This document shows, in pieces, positions 44,321 to 52,681 of a stretch of 64,000 bases of DNA. A program made the position numbers and the translations under genes. Numbering within the stretch: the first letter of the stretch is position 1; every line of letters begins with the position of its first letter. The notes below the pieces were generated by a model. It saw only the letters and a program-made list of their open reading frames with translations, searched no databases and was not told the DNA's origin. Source of the stretch: JAPPHA01 sp965221575 (GTDB lineage: Bacteria; Pseudomonadota; Alphaproteobacteria; Rhodobacterales; Rhodobacteraceae); the NCBI GenBank assembly GCA_965221575.1, contig CBDCSM010000012.1, positions 434,001-498,000 of the forward strand, read 5' to 3'.

Positions 44321-44971
44321 ATGCTAAGCCTGCTCGAAGAACTCATGCTCCTGATACTCGACGACGAGAACGGTTCGTTCGCTCCCGTTCCGGAGTATGC
44401 GCTGGATTATGCCATTGCAGGCTCTGTACTGATTGAACTGGCGTTGGAAAACCGGATCGACACCGATCTCGAATCACTGTTCATTGTGAACGAGGCGCCA
44501 ATCGGGAATCCGCTTCTTGATCCCACGCTGGCGCGAATTGTCCAACATCCTGAAACAAACGGCATCAAGTACTGGGTGAGAAAAATCAGCGCGGATTCTG
44601 TCGACCTCAAGGAATTGGCGTTGAAAAAACTTGTAGATCGGGAAATCCTGAAGGAGGTCGACAGGAGGTTTTTCTGGCTTCTCCAGGAACGGCGCTATCC
44701 CATTATCGACAACAAGTACGAACGCGAGGTCAAGTTGCGCATCATGTCGGTACTGTTCGATGACGGCATTCCGGATGTCAGGGACATTGCGATCATTTCC
44801 CTGGCTTACGCCTGCGGTGTTTTCGGCAATCTCCTGTCTGCGCGGGAACTGAAGAACGCGCTTCCGCGCATTCGGCAGATTCGAAAGATGGACCTGATCG
44901 GGCGCGGGGTTACCGGGGCTGTCAGGGACATAGAAGCCACGATTACATTGTCGATGCGTGGAATGATGTGA
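44321..44971 (+). CDS. GPP34 (GOLPH3/Vps74-like) family protein
   Basis: A 216-aa all-helical protein. MLSLLEELMLLILDDENGSF at the N-terminus, YALDYAIAGSVLIELALENRI, and the tail ...AIISLAYACGVFGNLLSARELKNALPRIRQIRKMDLIGRGV match the GPP34 family (eukaryotic GOLPH3 binds phosphatidylinositol-4-phosphate at the Golgi). In bacteria these are known mostly from actinobacteria, with no settled function; occurrence here is less common. A strong Shine-Dalgarno (TAGGAGGAATCC) precedes the ATG. It lies 163 bp before the STAS gene; whether it belongs to that module is unknown. Confidence 0.85.
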   Translation: MLSLLEELMLLILDDENGSFAPVPEYALDYAIAGSVLIELALENRIDTDLESLFIVNEAPIGNPLLDPTLARIVQHPETNGIKYWVRKISADSVDLKELALKKLVDREILKEVDRRFFWLLQERRYPIIDNKYEREVKLRIMSVLFDDGIPDVRDIAIISLAYACGVFGNLLSARELKNALPRIRQIRKMDLIGRGVTGAVRDIEATITLSMRGMM

Positions 44972-45134
44972 TCCCGAAAAGAGGAAACGTGTTTCGGCAC
45001 AAAGTCCTTGAAGCGTGGTACGACGTTGAAAACAGTAAACAATGGACTGGTTGCCATTGCAGGGTGCTTTCGATATTTTACTGAATCGAAGTCCTTGCGT
45101 CTGCACGAATGTCCACGATTGATTAGGGGAAACG

Positions 45135-45470
45135 ATGGAAATCTCAACCGGGATTGAAAACGGTGCGCTCGTTGCAAGTGTGACTGGGCGCATTGATGGT
45201 ACGAACGCCAAGCAGTTTGAGGACGACCTGATGGCGAAGATTTCCGAGCATTCGAGCAAGGTCGTACTGGACCTCGAAGGTCTTGCGTATATCAGCAGTG
45301 CCGGTCTGAGGGCGATCCTGTTGATCGCCAAGAATCTGAATCAGGCCGATTCAGAATTGCTGATCTGTTCACTGTCCCCGTCCGTGGACGAGATATTCAG
45401 GGTGAGCGGATTTGATCGCATCATTTCGACCTTCAGTTCCAGGAACAAGGCGTTGGAATCCCTGAGCTGA
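45135..45470 (+). CDS. STAS-domain anti-sigma-factor antagonist
   Basis: A 111-aa single STAS domain of the RsbV/SpoIIAA type: MEISTGIENGALVASVTGRIDGTNAKQFEDDL, and the phosphorylation loop ISSAGLRAILLIAKN, whose serine (second Ser of YISSAG) is the usual phospho-acceptor. Such proteins are phosphorylated by an RsbW-like kinase and dephosphorylated by a SpoIIE/RsbU phosphatase. Both activities appear to be encoded about 4.4 kb downstream in one protein (49885-52575). AGGGGA precedes the ATG. No sigma factor or anti-sigma target is seen in the window. Confidence 0.9.
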   Translation: MEISTGIENGALVASVTGRIDGTNAKQFEDDLMAKISEHSSKVVLDLEGLAYISSAGLRAILLIAKNLNQADSELLICSLSPSVDEIFRVSGFDRIISTFSSRNKALESLS

Positions 45471-45793
45471 CCCGGTGGTTGTCAGCAGATGCCAGGGACA
45501 CAGGACTCATCGCCGGAAATCCGGGTTTCAGTGCTTGGCTGGTCTTGCGTGACTGGCGGGCGCCGCCTTTCGGTTTCCCGTCGGCGGACCCGATCCACTC
45601 CTCCCGTTCGGATTCGACACCTGTCTGGGAATGAATGGTGCTCGGCATGAGCCCTTGGTTCGTTCCGTTTGCTCCAGTCCCTTTCGGTATGGGAAAGTCG
45701 AAAATCCGCAAAGGCTTGCAGGATATTTCAGGCGGATTGATTTCTCAGGCAGAGATGGAGCTTTTCCGGGTTCGGGACCAGAGGTGACCCGCG
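45471..45793. other. Interval between the STAS and sensor genes
   Basis: About 320 bp with one plausible small ORF (45635-45787, listed separately) and no other gene. An inter-gene gap within an otherwise tight set of overlapping genes suggests that a promoter for the downstream four genes lies here. Confidence 0.35.
45635..45787 (+). CDS. Possible small protein upstream of the sensor gene
   Basis: A 50-codon ORF, MVLGMSPWFVPFAPVPFGMG, then KSKIRKGLQDISGGLISQAE, then MELFRVRDQR. It ends 6 bp before the next ATG and has a GGGA-type site a few bases upstream, so translational coupling is possible. Hydrophobic first half, charged second half. No family recognised. It may be only a leader ORF or chance. 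Confidence 0.25.
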   Translation: MVLGMSPWFVPFAPVPFGMGKSKIRKGLQDISGGLISQAEMELFRVRDQR

Positions 45794-46597
45794 ATGAACG
45801 TCGGATTTGTCTTCAAGATCGCGTCAACCCTGGCGGCGATCCTGTTTGTCGGTCTCGGCGTTACCGGGATCCTCAGCCTGCACACGTTTGAGCGCACTCT
45901 CGGGGAGTTTCTCTCGACCCGTTTCGAATTTGTCGTCAACGATATTCGCCAGGGCATCGAAACCCAGCTCGACCTTGGTCTCGAGTTGTCGAGCATCGAG
46001 AATATTCCGGAATCGATGGGCGCGTACGTGAGGGGTGACCCCCAGATCTTCACGATTGAAGTCTTCGACGAAACCGGAACGGTCATTCACAGCACGGATA
46101 CGAGCTTTGAAGGTGATCTCGTAACCGAAGAATGGATCCAGGCGTGGCAGGAAAGCGGGGACGACGGGGTTTGGGCGTTGCTCCAGCGCGATGCCGGCGT
46201 TGTCGGTGTCGCGCTTCGCAACAGCTTCAACCAGAATGTCGGATCGGTTGCGCTTCGGTATTCGCGTCAGTTCCTGGATGACAGTGTCTCGAACCGGGCA
46301 TCGAATCTGATGGCGGTCGGCGCCACCAATGTCATGATCATCATGGCTCTTGCCGTCTTTGGATGCCTCGTGATTCTCCGCAGGCCGCTGCAGGACCTCG
46401 GGGACCTCCGGGTTGCCATTGCCGCGATGACGGAAAAGATAGGCAAGGATGAGGATGCCGAAGGACAGGAAACAGCGCAGGTCAGGTCGTCCGAGTTCAA
46501 GTCTTTCGCCGACGAGGTCACCCGCGCGCGAGACACACTCGTAAGTGCAAGAGACGAAATTCGTCAGATTGACGAGGAACAGGCGGGCAGGTCGTGA
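45794..46597 (+). CDS. Two-TM sensor-like membrane protein without output domain
   Basis: A 267-aa protein: TM helix 1 (about 8-28, FKIASTLAAILFVGLGVTGIL), a periplasmic region of about 140 residues (FEVFDETGTVIHSTDTSFEGD is a Cache/PAS-like strand pattern), TM helix 2 (about 175-197, MAVGATNVMIIMALAVFGCLVIL), and a cytoplasmic coiled-coil-like tail (LGDLRVAIAAMTEKIGKDEDAEG, EFKSFADEVTRARDTLVSARDEI). It looks like the input part of a sensor, with no kinase, cyclase or receptor output. GTGA overlap with the following sensor-MFS gene shows the two are translated together. Role inferred as ligand sensing for the downstream module. The periplasmic family is not identified. Confidence 0.75.
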   Translation: MNVGFVFKIASTLAAILFVGLGVTGILSLHTFERTLGEFLSTRFEFVVNDIRQGIETQLDLGLELSSIENIPESMGAYVRGDPQIFTIEVFDETGTVIHSTDTSFEGDLVTEEWIQAWQESGDDGVWALLQRDAGVVGVALRNSFNQNVGSVALRYSRQFLDDSVSNRASNLMAVGATNVMIIMALAVFGCLVILRRPLQDLGDLRVAIAAMTEKIGKDEDAEGQETAQVRSSEFKSFADEVTRARDTLVSARDEIRQIDEEQAGRS

Positions 46598-48777
46598 CGA
46601 TTTCAGTCGACAGGATCGAGCAGGAACCAGGCGCCGAATCCGGTTCAGGCGGCCAAGCCGCAACCGACGGAATCATCGGGCGCCCCGGAGCTGTCCTCTA
46701 CCGAATTGTCGCGCTCTCCGCCGTTCTCCTGCTCGTCAGCCAGATCGCGTTCGCGTGGTTTTCGCTCAAGGGATTCGAGCAGGTCCTGAAACCGCAGCTT
46801 GAACGCAAGGGCGAAGTCGTCGGGCGGGCTGTCAGCGACCTGATCACGTTCGGGGTCAGTGGACTCGAGATTCCTCCTGATCGTCTGGTCGGCGTTGACG
46901 CGTATTTCAACAGCGTCATGAGCACAAACGCGGAAATCGAGTTCATGGCGCTGCTGGACCGTGACGGAGACACGTTGGTCCTGGCGCAGAGCGAAGAGGT
47001 CACGAATTCCGGCCGAGACCTGCGTTCGTCCCTGGACAACCTGTCTCCGGACGGCCGGATGGGTGACCGGATTACCTCGGCATTTCCGATAGAGGTTGAT
47101 GGAAATGTCGTAACGACACTTCTTGTCGGTATCAGTACCGAATATGTGAGTAGCCGACTTTCGGACATCTATTTCGATGTCGTGACCGTCATCATCGTGT
47201 CCTGGCTCGTGACTATCGAATTCATGAAGTTTTTCATGAGTACGAAGATCACGTCGCCGCTGAGCAGCATTTCGATCGCGTTGGCCCGTGGCCGCAACGG
47301 GGTGTTCGCCGACCACCTTGTCGTACGCGCGCGTGACGAGGTTGGCAGGGTGATGGCGAGTCTGAACGATCTCCTTCACGCGATTCAGCAGCGATATGAA
47401 GACTTCAGGTTTGAGCTTCGCGAAATCCGCAATGCGCAGTTGGACCGCGGTGTTGCCGAGAGAGTCCAGGGGATCAAGGTCAAGATCGACGGGACATACA
47501 GGTTTCTCGGCGGACAGGAAATCCGGCACAAGAGCAGCACCCAAATTCGCGTTCCCATGTTCCTGCTCATGTTCTCCGAAGAGCTGTCCAGGCCGTTTCT
47601 TCCATTGTTCGTCAGCCGGCTCGCGCCAACGGACTCCGCGGTTTCGACGGAGTTCCTGGTTGGATTTCCCATTACGGTGTTCATGCTCGTCGCGGCAGTC
47701 TTTACGCCGATCGGAGGAATGCTTTCCGACCGCTTTGGCGCCCGCCGCGTTTTCCTCATGGGCGCTGTCCCGGCGGTGATCGGATATTTCGGCTCGTTCC
47801 TCACCGTGGGTTATCTCGATTTCATTTTCTGGCGCGGCCTGTCGGGAATTGGCTACGGACTGATCTTCATCGCGGCCCAGGCATGGGTGGCGGAGAACGC
47901 CAAGGGTGAGAACAAGGCCACCGAGATGTCCATATTTGTCGGCGCTGTCTTCGTCGGCATGATTTGTGGCCCTCCGTTCGGAGGGATTATCGCGGGTCGG
48001 CTGGGTTACGAAACGACCTTTCTGTTTTCAGCCGGCCTAGCGCTTGTTTCGGGGCTCATCGTGTACTTCACGCTCGATGATGTCCGCAGGCGCCCGAAGA
48101 ATTCCGGTTCCATGCGCCCCGCGGAGTTTGCCGGTTGGCGCATGCTTTTCCTCGACATCCGGTTTCTTGCCGTCGCGTTCTTTGCCGCGGTCCCCGGCAA
48201 GTTCATTGCCACCGGGTTTTTCTTTTACCTTTTGCCTCTCCACCTGAACGAAATCGGAAACAGCCAATCCGTTATCGGCTGGTTGATGATGCTGTATGGC
48301 CTCTCGACATTTGGCACCCTGCCGTTTGTTTCCTGGATCGCCGACAAGACCGGCAACTACAGGATCCTGGTTGCGGCCGGTGTGTTTCTGACGGGGTTCG
48401 GATGCGTTGTTGTCCACCCTGCGGTGGGAATCCCGAATGCGAACGTAGCGGCCGCGTTTGCGATCCTGTGCCTTGGCCTCGGTCATTCGTTGTCGTTGAC
48501 GTCACAGTTGGCCATAGTCCAGGAATCCGCCATCCGGTTTCAGGGGGCGATCGGAGCTGCCTCCGCAATCAGCGCCTACCGCGTGATCGAGAGATTGGGC
48601 CTTGTTCTCGGCCCCCTGGTTGCTGCGCCCCTGGCGATCATGTTCGACCTGGACGTGGCAATTGCCGGTATCGGGATGATCACGCTGGCATTCGTCCCCC
48701 TGTTCCTGATCACGACGTATCTTGCCGGTTCGCCCGCGGGCAGGGGCGCAACTTTCGCTCGAGGTGGTGTCAAGTGA
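46594..48777 (+). CDS. Sensor/HAMP-like domain fused to a Major Facilitator transporter
   Basis: A 727-aa fusion. Residues about 33-55 TM1, about 56-195 a periplasmic sensor-like domain (DRDGDTLVLAQSEEVTNSGRD), about 196-216 TM2, then a HAMP-like cytoplasmic segment (ITSPLSSISIALARGRNGVFADHLVVRARDEVGRVMASLNDLL) and a linker to about 310. The rest (about 315-715) is a 12-helix MFS permease with the family loop GGMLSDRFGARRVFL and a second-half counterpart SWIADKTGNYRI. Transporters carrying the membrane layout of a histidine-kinase input are rare; regulated transport or a transporter used as receptor are both possible. Start GTG overlaps the previous stop; the ABC_sub_bind gene overlaps its own stop. 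Confidence 0.8.
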   Translation: MTISVDRIEQEPGAESGSGGQAATDGIIGRPGAVLYRIVALSAVLLLVSQIAFAWFSLKGFEQVLKPQLERKGEVVGRAVSDLITFGVSGLEIPPDRLVGVDAYFNSVMSTNAEIEFMALLDRDGDTLVLAQSEEVTNSGRDLRSSLDNLSPDGRMGDRITSAFPIEVDGNVVTTLLVGISTEYVSSRLSDIYFDVVTVIIVSWLVTIEFMKFFMSTKITSPLSSISIALARGRNGVFADHLVVRARDEVGRVMASLNDLLHAIQQRYEDFRFELREIRNAQLDRGVAERVQGIKVKIDGTYRFLGGQEIRHKSSTQIRVPMFLLMFSEELSRPFLPLFVSRLAPTDSAVSTEFLVGFPITVFMLVAAVFTPIGGMLSDRFGARRVFLMGAVPAVIGYFGSFLTVGYLDFIFWRGLSGIGYGLIFIAAQAWVAENAKGENKATEMSIFVGAVFVGMICGPPFGGIIAGRLGYETTFLFSAGLALVSGLIVYFTLDDVRRRPKNSGSMRPAEFAGWRMLFLDIRFLAVAFFAAVPGKFIATGFFFYLLPLHLNEIGNSQSVIGWLMMLYGLSTFGTLPFVSWIADKTGNYRILVAAGVFLTGFGCVVVHPAVGIPNANVAAAFAILCLGLGHSLSLTSQLAIVQESAIRFQGAIGAASAISAYRVIERLGLVLGPLVAAPLAIMFDLDVAIAGIGMITLAFVPLFLITTYLAGSPAGRGATFARGGVK

Positions 48778-49877
48778 AACAGGAACGCAAACGTGCAAGA
48801 CCGGTCCTTGCATCGGCTGCTGCCGGAATGGCCATGCGGGTGATACGACGTGTCGTCGTGACCGGCGCCGCCATGTCGGTTCTGCTGTCCTTTGGACTGC
48901 AGGTTGCAGGGGCACAGGGTAGGCAAGCAACCCCGGACGATCCTTACAGGATTATCGGAGTGGTCTGGCGAGGGGAAACCGAGGTCGAGGATGGTTTTCG
49001 CGCCCAGTTGAGGCAACGGGGAATCCCGTTCGAGTTTGAAGTCAAGAACCTGGATCTCGACCGTAACAACGCGCCACCGATCATTGAAGAGATCAGGCAA
49101 AAACAGCCCGATCTTGTCTATACCTGGGGAACCGGCACGACGACGAGCATCGTGGGACGGGTCGAACAGGAAAACCCCGATGACTTTATCAGGGACATTC
49201 CCGGCGTCTTTGTGCTCGTCGCATATCCGATCGAGGCGAACATCGTCGAGAGATTCGAACGTCCCGGCCGTATGGTGACAGGGGTATCGTTTCTGGCTCC
49301 CGTCGACGTTCAGCTCGGCGCGATCAAGGCGTACCACGATTTCAAGGCAGTGGCGGTCATCTATGACGAGTCTGCCGGAAACTCCCGGATCAACGTCGAA
49401 CACCTGAGGGAAGCGGTTCCGCAGGCGGGTATGACGTTGCTGGAATATCCGGTCCCGGCCAACGACGAAGGAAGGCCGGACCCGAAAGCTTTGCCCGAAT
49501 TAGTGCAGCGGGCACGGGATGACGGCGCTGACCTCCTGTACATGGGCCCGGATTCATTCCTGACCAGGCACAGTGACATCTATACGTCGAGTGCGATTGA
49601 AGCGGGCCTTCCGACCTTTGCCTCAACGCAGGCGCCGTTGCTGAATTCACGGGCAATGTTCGGCCTAGTGACGGATTACTTTACCCTGGGAAGACTCGCT
49701 GCCTTGCAGGCGGAACGGATCCTTGTCAACGGACTTGATCCTCAAACGCTGCCGGTCGGCCAGCTCGCTCGATACAAGCTGTGGATCAACATGGACGTTG
49801 TTCACGAAGTGGGCCTCTATCCGCCTCTTGCTTTGATGGCGGTTGCCGATTTCAGGGACTCTCCCGAGACAAACTGA
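48774..49877 (+). CDS. Periplasmic substrate-binding protein, ABC_sub_bind (TrpX/PF04392) type
   Basis: A 367-aa exported protein: a basic N-terminus then a hydrophobic signal (VVVTGAAMSVLLSFGLQVAGA), then two Rossmann-like lobes (YRIIGVVWRGETEVEDGFRAQL; IPGVFVLVAYPIEANIVE; VAVIYDESAGNSRINVEHL; LGRLAALQAERILVNG). These match solute-binding proteins of the type found with ABC transporters for aromatic amino acids and the like. Here no permease or ATPase gene is nearby; instead the gene sits between the sensor-MFS fusion and the SpoIIE phosphatase, so a ligand-presenting receptor role is inferred. GTG 48774 overlaps the previous stop, with GAGG eight bases upstream. Confidence 0.88.
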   Translation: MKQERKRARPVLASAAAGMAMRVIRRVVVTGAAMSVLLSFGLQVAGAQGRQATPDDPYRIIGVVWRGETEVEDGFRAQLRQRGIPFEFEVKNLDLDRNNAPPIIEEIRQKQPDLVYTWGTGTTTSIVGRVEQENPDDFIRDIPGVFVLVAYPIEANIVERFERPGRMVTGVSFLAPVDVQLGAIKAYHDFKAVAVIYDESAGNSRINVEHLREAVPQAGMTLLEYPVPANDEGRPDPKALPELVQRARDDGADLLYMGPDSFLTRHSDIYTSSAIEAGLPTFASTQAPLLNSRAMFGLVTDYFTLGRLAALQAERILVNGLDPQTLPVGQLARYKLWINMDVVHEVGLYPPLALMAVADFRDSPETN

Positions 49878-49884
49878 TCGATCG

Positions 49885-52575
49885 ATGCTTCTTCGCACCC
49901 GAATCAGCCTGATCGTTACCCTGGCTTTTGTCGCAATTTGCGCAGGATTCGTTGTTGCGGCCATCCAGCGGGAAGAAATCATCACCGAGCGATTTGCCGG
50001 CGAGATCGTCAGTGACCGTTCAACGGTTTGGGACCGGGTCATCGACAAGATCGTTCAGCGCATGGAAATCAATGCCGATGTGATTTCCGAGAATTCCGCC
50101 CTGATTTCGTCCGTTCGTCGGTCCGATGGCGAAGCCATACGGCGGTTTGCAGGTGGCGTGCACGAACAGGTATCGAGTGCGGGCATTGCAGACAGGCTCG
50201 ATCTTGTCTCGAGTGATGGAACACTGATCTATTCGTCGTCTTCCGAGCTCTTTCCCACCGCTTCGATCACTGAAGAGAATGCGGCCAGATCGCTCGCAGA
50301 TGGCGAGGTCATCAGCGGCATCAGCAACGACCAGCAACGCAATATCGTCGTTGCCGTCGGCATCCCCATTTACGACGAAGCGGGAGTCGCTGGCCTCGGT
50401 ATCCTCGCGACGGACATACACGAAGCGATTTCGGAAATGGAGACCGTGACCCGGTCGACTGTCCTGCTCGTCAACAGGCGCGGACGCTTGCTCGCGGGTG
50501 AGGCCGTTGACCTGTGGCGTTCCGTACAGTCTCACGTCGACCTGCTGCAATTGAACAGCCTGCAGACGCTTCCCGTCGAAGACAGGGTTTTTTCGGCGAT
50601 CGTGGTCCCGGAAGAGTCGGAACTTGGCAGCCTGCGCGCAAATCTCGTCAGCATTAGGGACGTCAGCGACGTTGCGGTACAACAGCGCAGGCTGCGAGAC
50701 TTGATGATTTGGGGAACCGCGGTCGCGCTTGTCGTGGTTCTGATTCTTCTGAACTTGTACATGTCGTGGGTTTTTGCGCCTCTTGCCGCCGGAATCGACA
50801 TGCTGAACGCCCTGTCGCGCGGAAACCTCGGTATCCGCCTGGAAACAGGAAGCGACCGTGACGAGGTCGGCCGGATCGCAAATGCCCTCAACATTTTCAG
50901 GTCCAAGATGGTCGCGATGGATCGTCTACGGCAGTCCCGCGAACGCCAGCGGGCTCGTCAGGAGCGCTTCATCAGACGAGAAATGACGGGCCTAGCCGAT
51001 ACCCTGGATGACCAGGAACGCGGCGCGGTACTCGAGGAACTCCACAAGCTCGAGGCGATGGTGCAGGTGCGGGCAGAGACGACCGGGAATTCGTTTTCTC
51101 AGGCGGCGCAGAGCCTGGACAGGTTTGAAGAAGAGGGTGAACGGGATCCGGAGGACGAGGGGAACGAGAATCTGATCAGGGACGCGGAGCCTGACGGGCT
51201 GGCCATGATGGCTATCGCGTTCCAGAAAATGTCCGACCGCGTACAGGATCAGAATCAACGGCTTCGCGACGCCCTTGCCACCAAGAACCAGCTGATCGCA
51301 ATTCAGAAAGAACTGGACATTGCGGCCAAGGTCCAGTTGTCGCTTATGCCGGATCCGTTGCCGGCCAGTTCGGTTTTCAGCATCAGCGGAACGATGAAAC
51401 CGGCGAAGGAGGTTGGAGGGGATTTCTTCGACTACTTCCGGATCGACGAGAGCAAGGTCGGTATCGTGATCGCGGACGTCTCCGGAAAGGGTGTGCCCGC
51501 GGCCCTGTTCATGGTCATGGCGCGCACTGTCTTGCGGGCGACCATTCGAAGAAACCAGGACTCGCCCGGCGAAGTGTTGAGACGCGTGAATGATTTCCTG
51601 GAGCGCAACAATGCAGAGCAGATGTTCGTCACCGTCTTTTTTGGCGTTCTTTACGAGGCAACAGGGCGGTTTATTTTTGCAAACGGCGGTCACAATCCGC
51701 CCATCCTGGTTCGGAACGGGGGGGCTGTTCCTCTTGAACTGACCGGCGGGGTCATTCTCGGAATGATCGATTCGCTCGACTATGATGAATCCCACATCGA
51801 CCTGAACCCGGGCGATCGCCTGGTCTTTGTTACTGACGGTCTTTCCGAGGCGTTCAACAAGGAGTCGGAAGCCTACGGAGACGAACGGCTCATAGCCGCC
51901 GCCGCCGAAGCAACAGCCCATCCGACGCAAGGTCCGGACGAGAACATCGCGGAAATCGTCCGAAGCGTTGAGAAATTCGTCGGTGATGCGCCGCAATTTG
52001 ACGACATTACCTGCGTCGTATTGCACTACAAAAAAAGAGGTGCCGAAGAGGTTGGCGGCACAATCATGACTCTGCCGGAGGATTCGACCGACCGACCGGA
52101 ACTGGACACCGTCCTGACGGAATCTGGTTCCGTCCTGTCGTTCACGATCAAGAACAGGCTTGAAGAACTCGCAAGGCTTGCGGACATCATCGATGCGCGT
52201 GCCGAAGAGCGCAACTGGCCGGTTGGCTGGGCGATGAACATGAATGTCTGCCTGGACGAGCTGATCACGAACGTGTTCAGCTATGGTTATCAGGACCAAC
52301 CTGACGGCCGGGTTCCGGAAGCTGACGAAATCCGCATCGTCGTGACTGAAGCGAACGACGACCTCATTGTCGAAATGGAAGATCATGGGTCTCCGTACAA
52401 TCCGTTTATCCAAGCTCCTGAACCCGATGTTGACGCTAGTGTGGAGGATCGGAAGATCGGTGGACTCGGTGTCTATCTCGTCAAACAATTGACCGACGAA
52501 GCGAGTTGGGAGAGGCGTGGCGACGTCAACCACATAAGGCTGGTCAAGCACGGGCTGAACAGACCCGAGGAATGA
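49885..52575 (+). CDS. Membrane SpoIIE/RsbU-type phosphatase fused to an RsbW-like HATPase kinase domain
   Basis: An 896-aa protein. TM1 (about 6-27), a periplasmic sensor domain (about 28-265) including YSSSSELFPTASITEENAARSLADG, TM2 (about 266-290, LMIWGTAVALVVVLILLNLYM), HAMP (about 290-345, GRIANALNIFRS), a charged coiled-coil region (about 350-470), then the PP2C-type SpoIIE domain (about 480-690) with MKPAKEVGGDFFDY, VIADVSGKGVPAALFM, and LVFVTDGLSEAFN supplying metal aspartates, and a C-terminal GHKL ATPase domain (about 735-885) with the N-box CLDELITNVFSYGY and GGLGVYLVKQL. It thus joins both partner-switching enzymes, the phosphatase and a likely RsbW-like serine kinase, in one membrane sensor. 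The STAS protein upstream is the likely substrate. Confidence 0.9.
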   Translation: MLLRTRISLIVTLAFVAICAGFVVAAIQREEIITERFAGEIVSDRSTVWDRVIDKIVQRMEINADVISENSALISSVRRSDGEAIRRFAGGVHEQVSSAGIADRLDLVSSDGTLIYSSSSELFPTASITEENAARSLADGEVISGISNDQQRNIVVAVGIPIYDEAGVAGLGILATDIHEAISEMETVTRSTVLLVNRRGRLLAGEAVDLWRSVQSHVDLLQLNSLQTLPVEDRVFSAIVVPEESELGSLRANLVSIRDVSDVAVQQRRLRDLMIWGTAVALVVVLILLNLYMSWVFAPLAAGIDMLNALSRGNLGIRLETGSDRDEVGRIANALNIFRSKMVAMDRLRQSRERQRARQERFIRREMTGLADTLDDQERGAVLEELHKLEAMVQVRAETTGNSFSQAAQSLDRFEEEGERDPEDEGNENLIRDAEPDGLAMMAIAFQKMSDRVQDQNQRLRDALATKNQLIAIQKELDIAAKVQLSLMPDPLPASSVFSISGTMKPAKEVGGDFFDYFRIDESKVGIVIADVSGKGVPAALFMVMARTVLRATIRRNQDSPGEVLRRVNDFLERNNAEQMFVTVFFGVLYEATGRFIFANGGHNPPILVRNGGAVPLELTGGVILGMIDSLDYDESHIDLNPGDRLVFVTDGLSEAFNKESEAYGDERLIAAAAEATAHPTQGPDENIAEIVRSVEKFVGDAPQFDDITCVVLHYKKRGAEEVGGTIMTLPEDSTDRPELDTVLTESGSVLSFTIKNRLEELARLADIIDARAEERNWPVGWAMNMNVCLDELITNVFSYGYQDQPDGRVPEADEIRIVVTEANDDLIVEMEDHGSPYNPFIQAPEPDVDASVEDRKIGGLGVYLVKQLTDEASWERRGDVNHIRLVKHGLNRPEE

Positions 52576-52681
52576 GTTAGATTTGCGCACGAAAGTCTCC
52601 GGAGGCTCCCGCTGCTCGAGCGAGCAGGGGACAGCTTCTGCCCTTCAGGCTGAAAAAGCGGTCCGGGGCTGGTTCGGGAGC

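Noticed and set aside
50992..52590. 532-codon minus-strand ORF
   Set aside because: Lies wholly antisense to the SpoIIE/HATPase gene, whose domains are clear; the antisense translation shows no domain.
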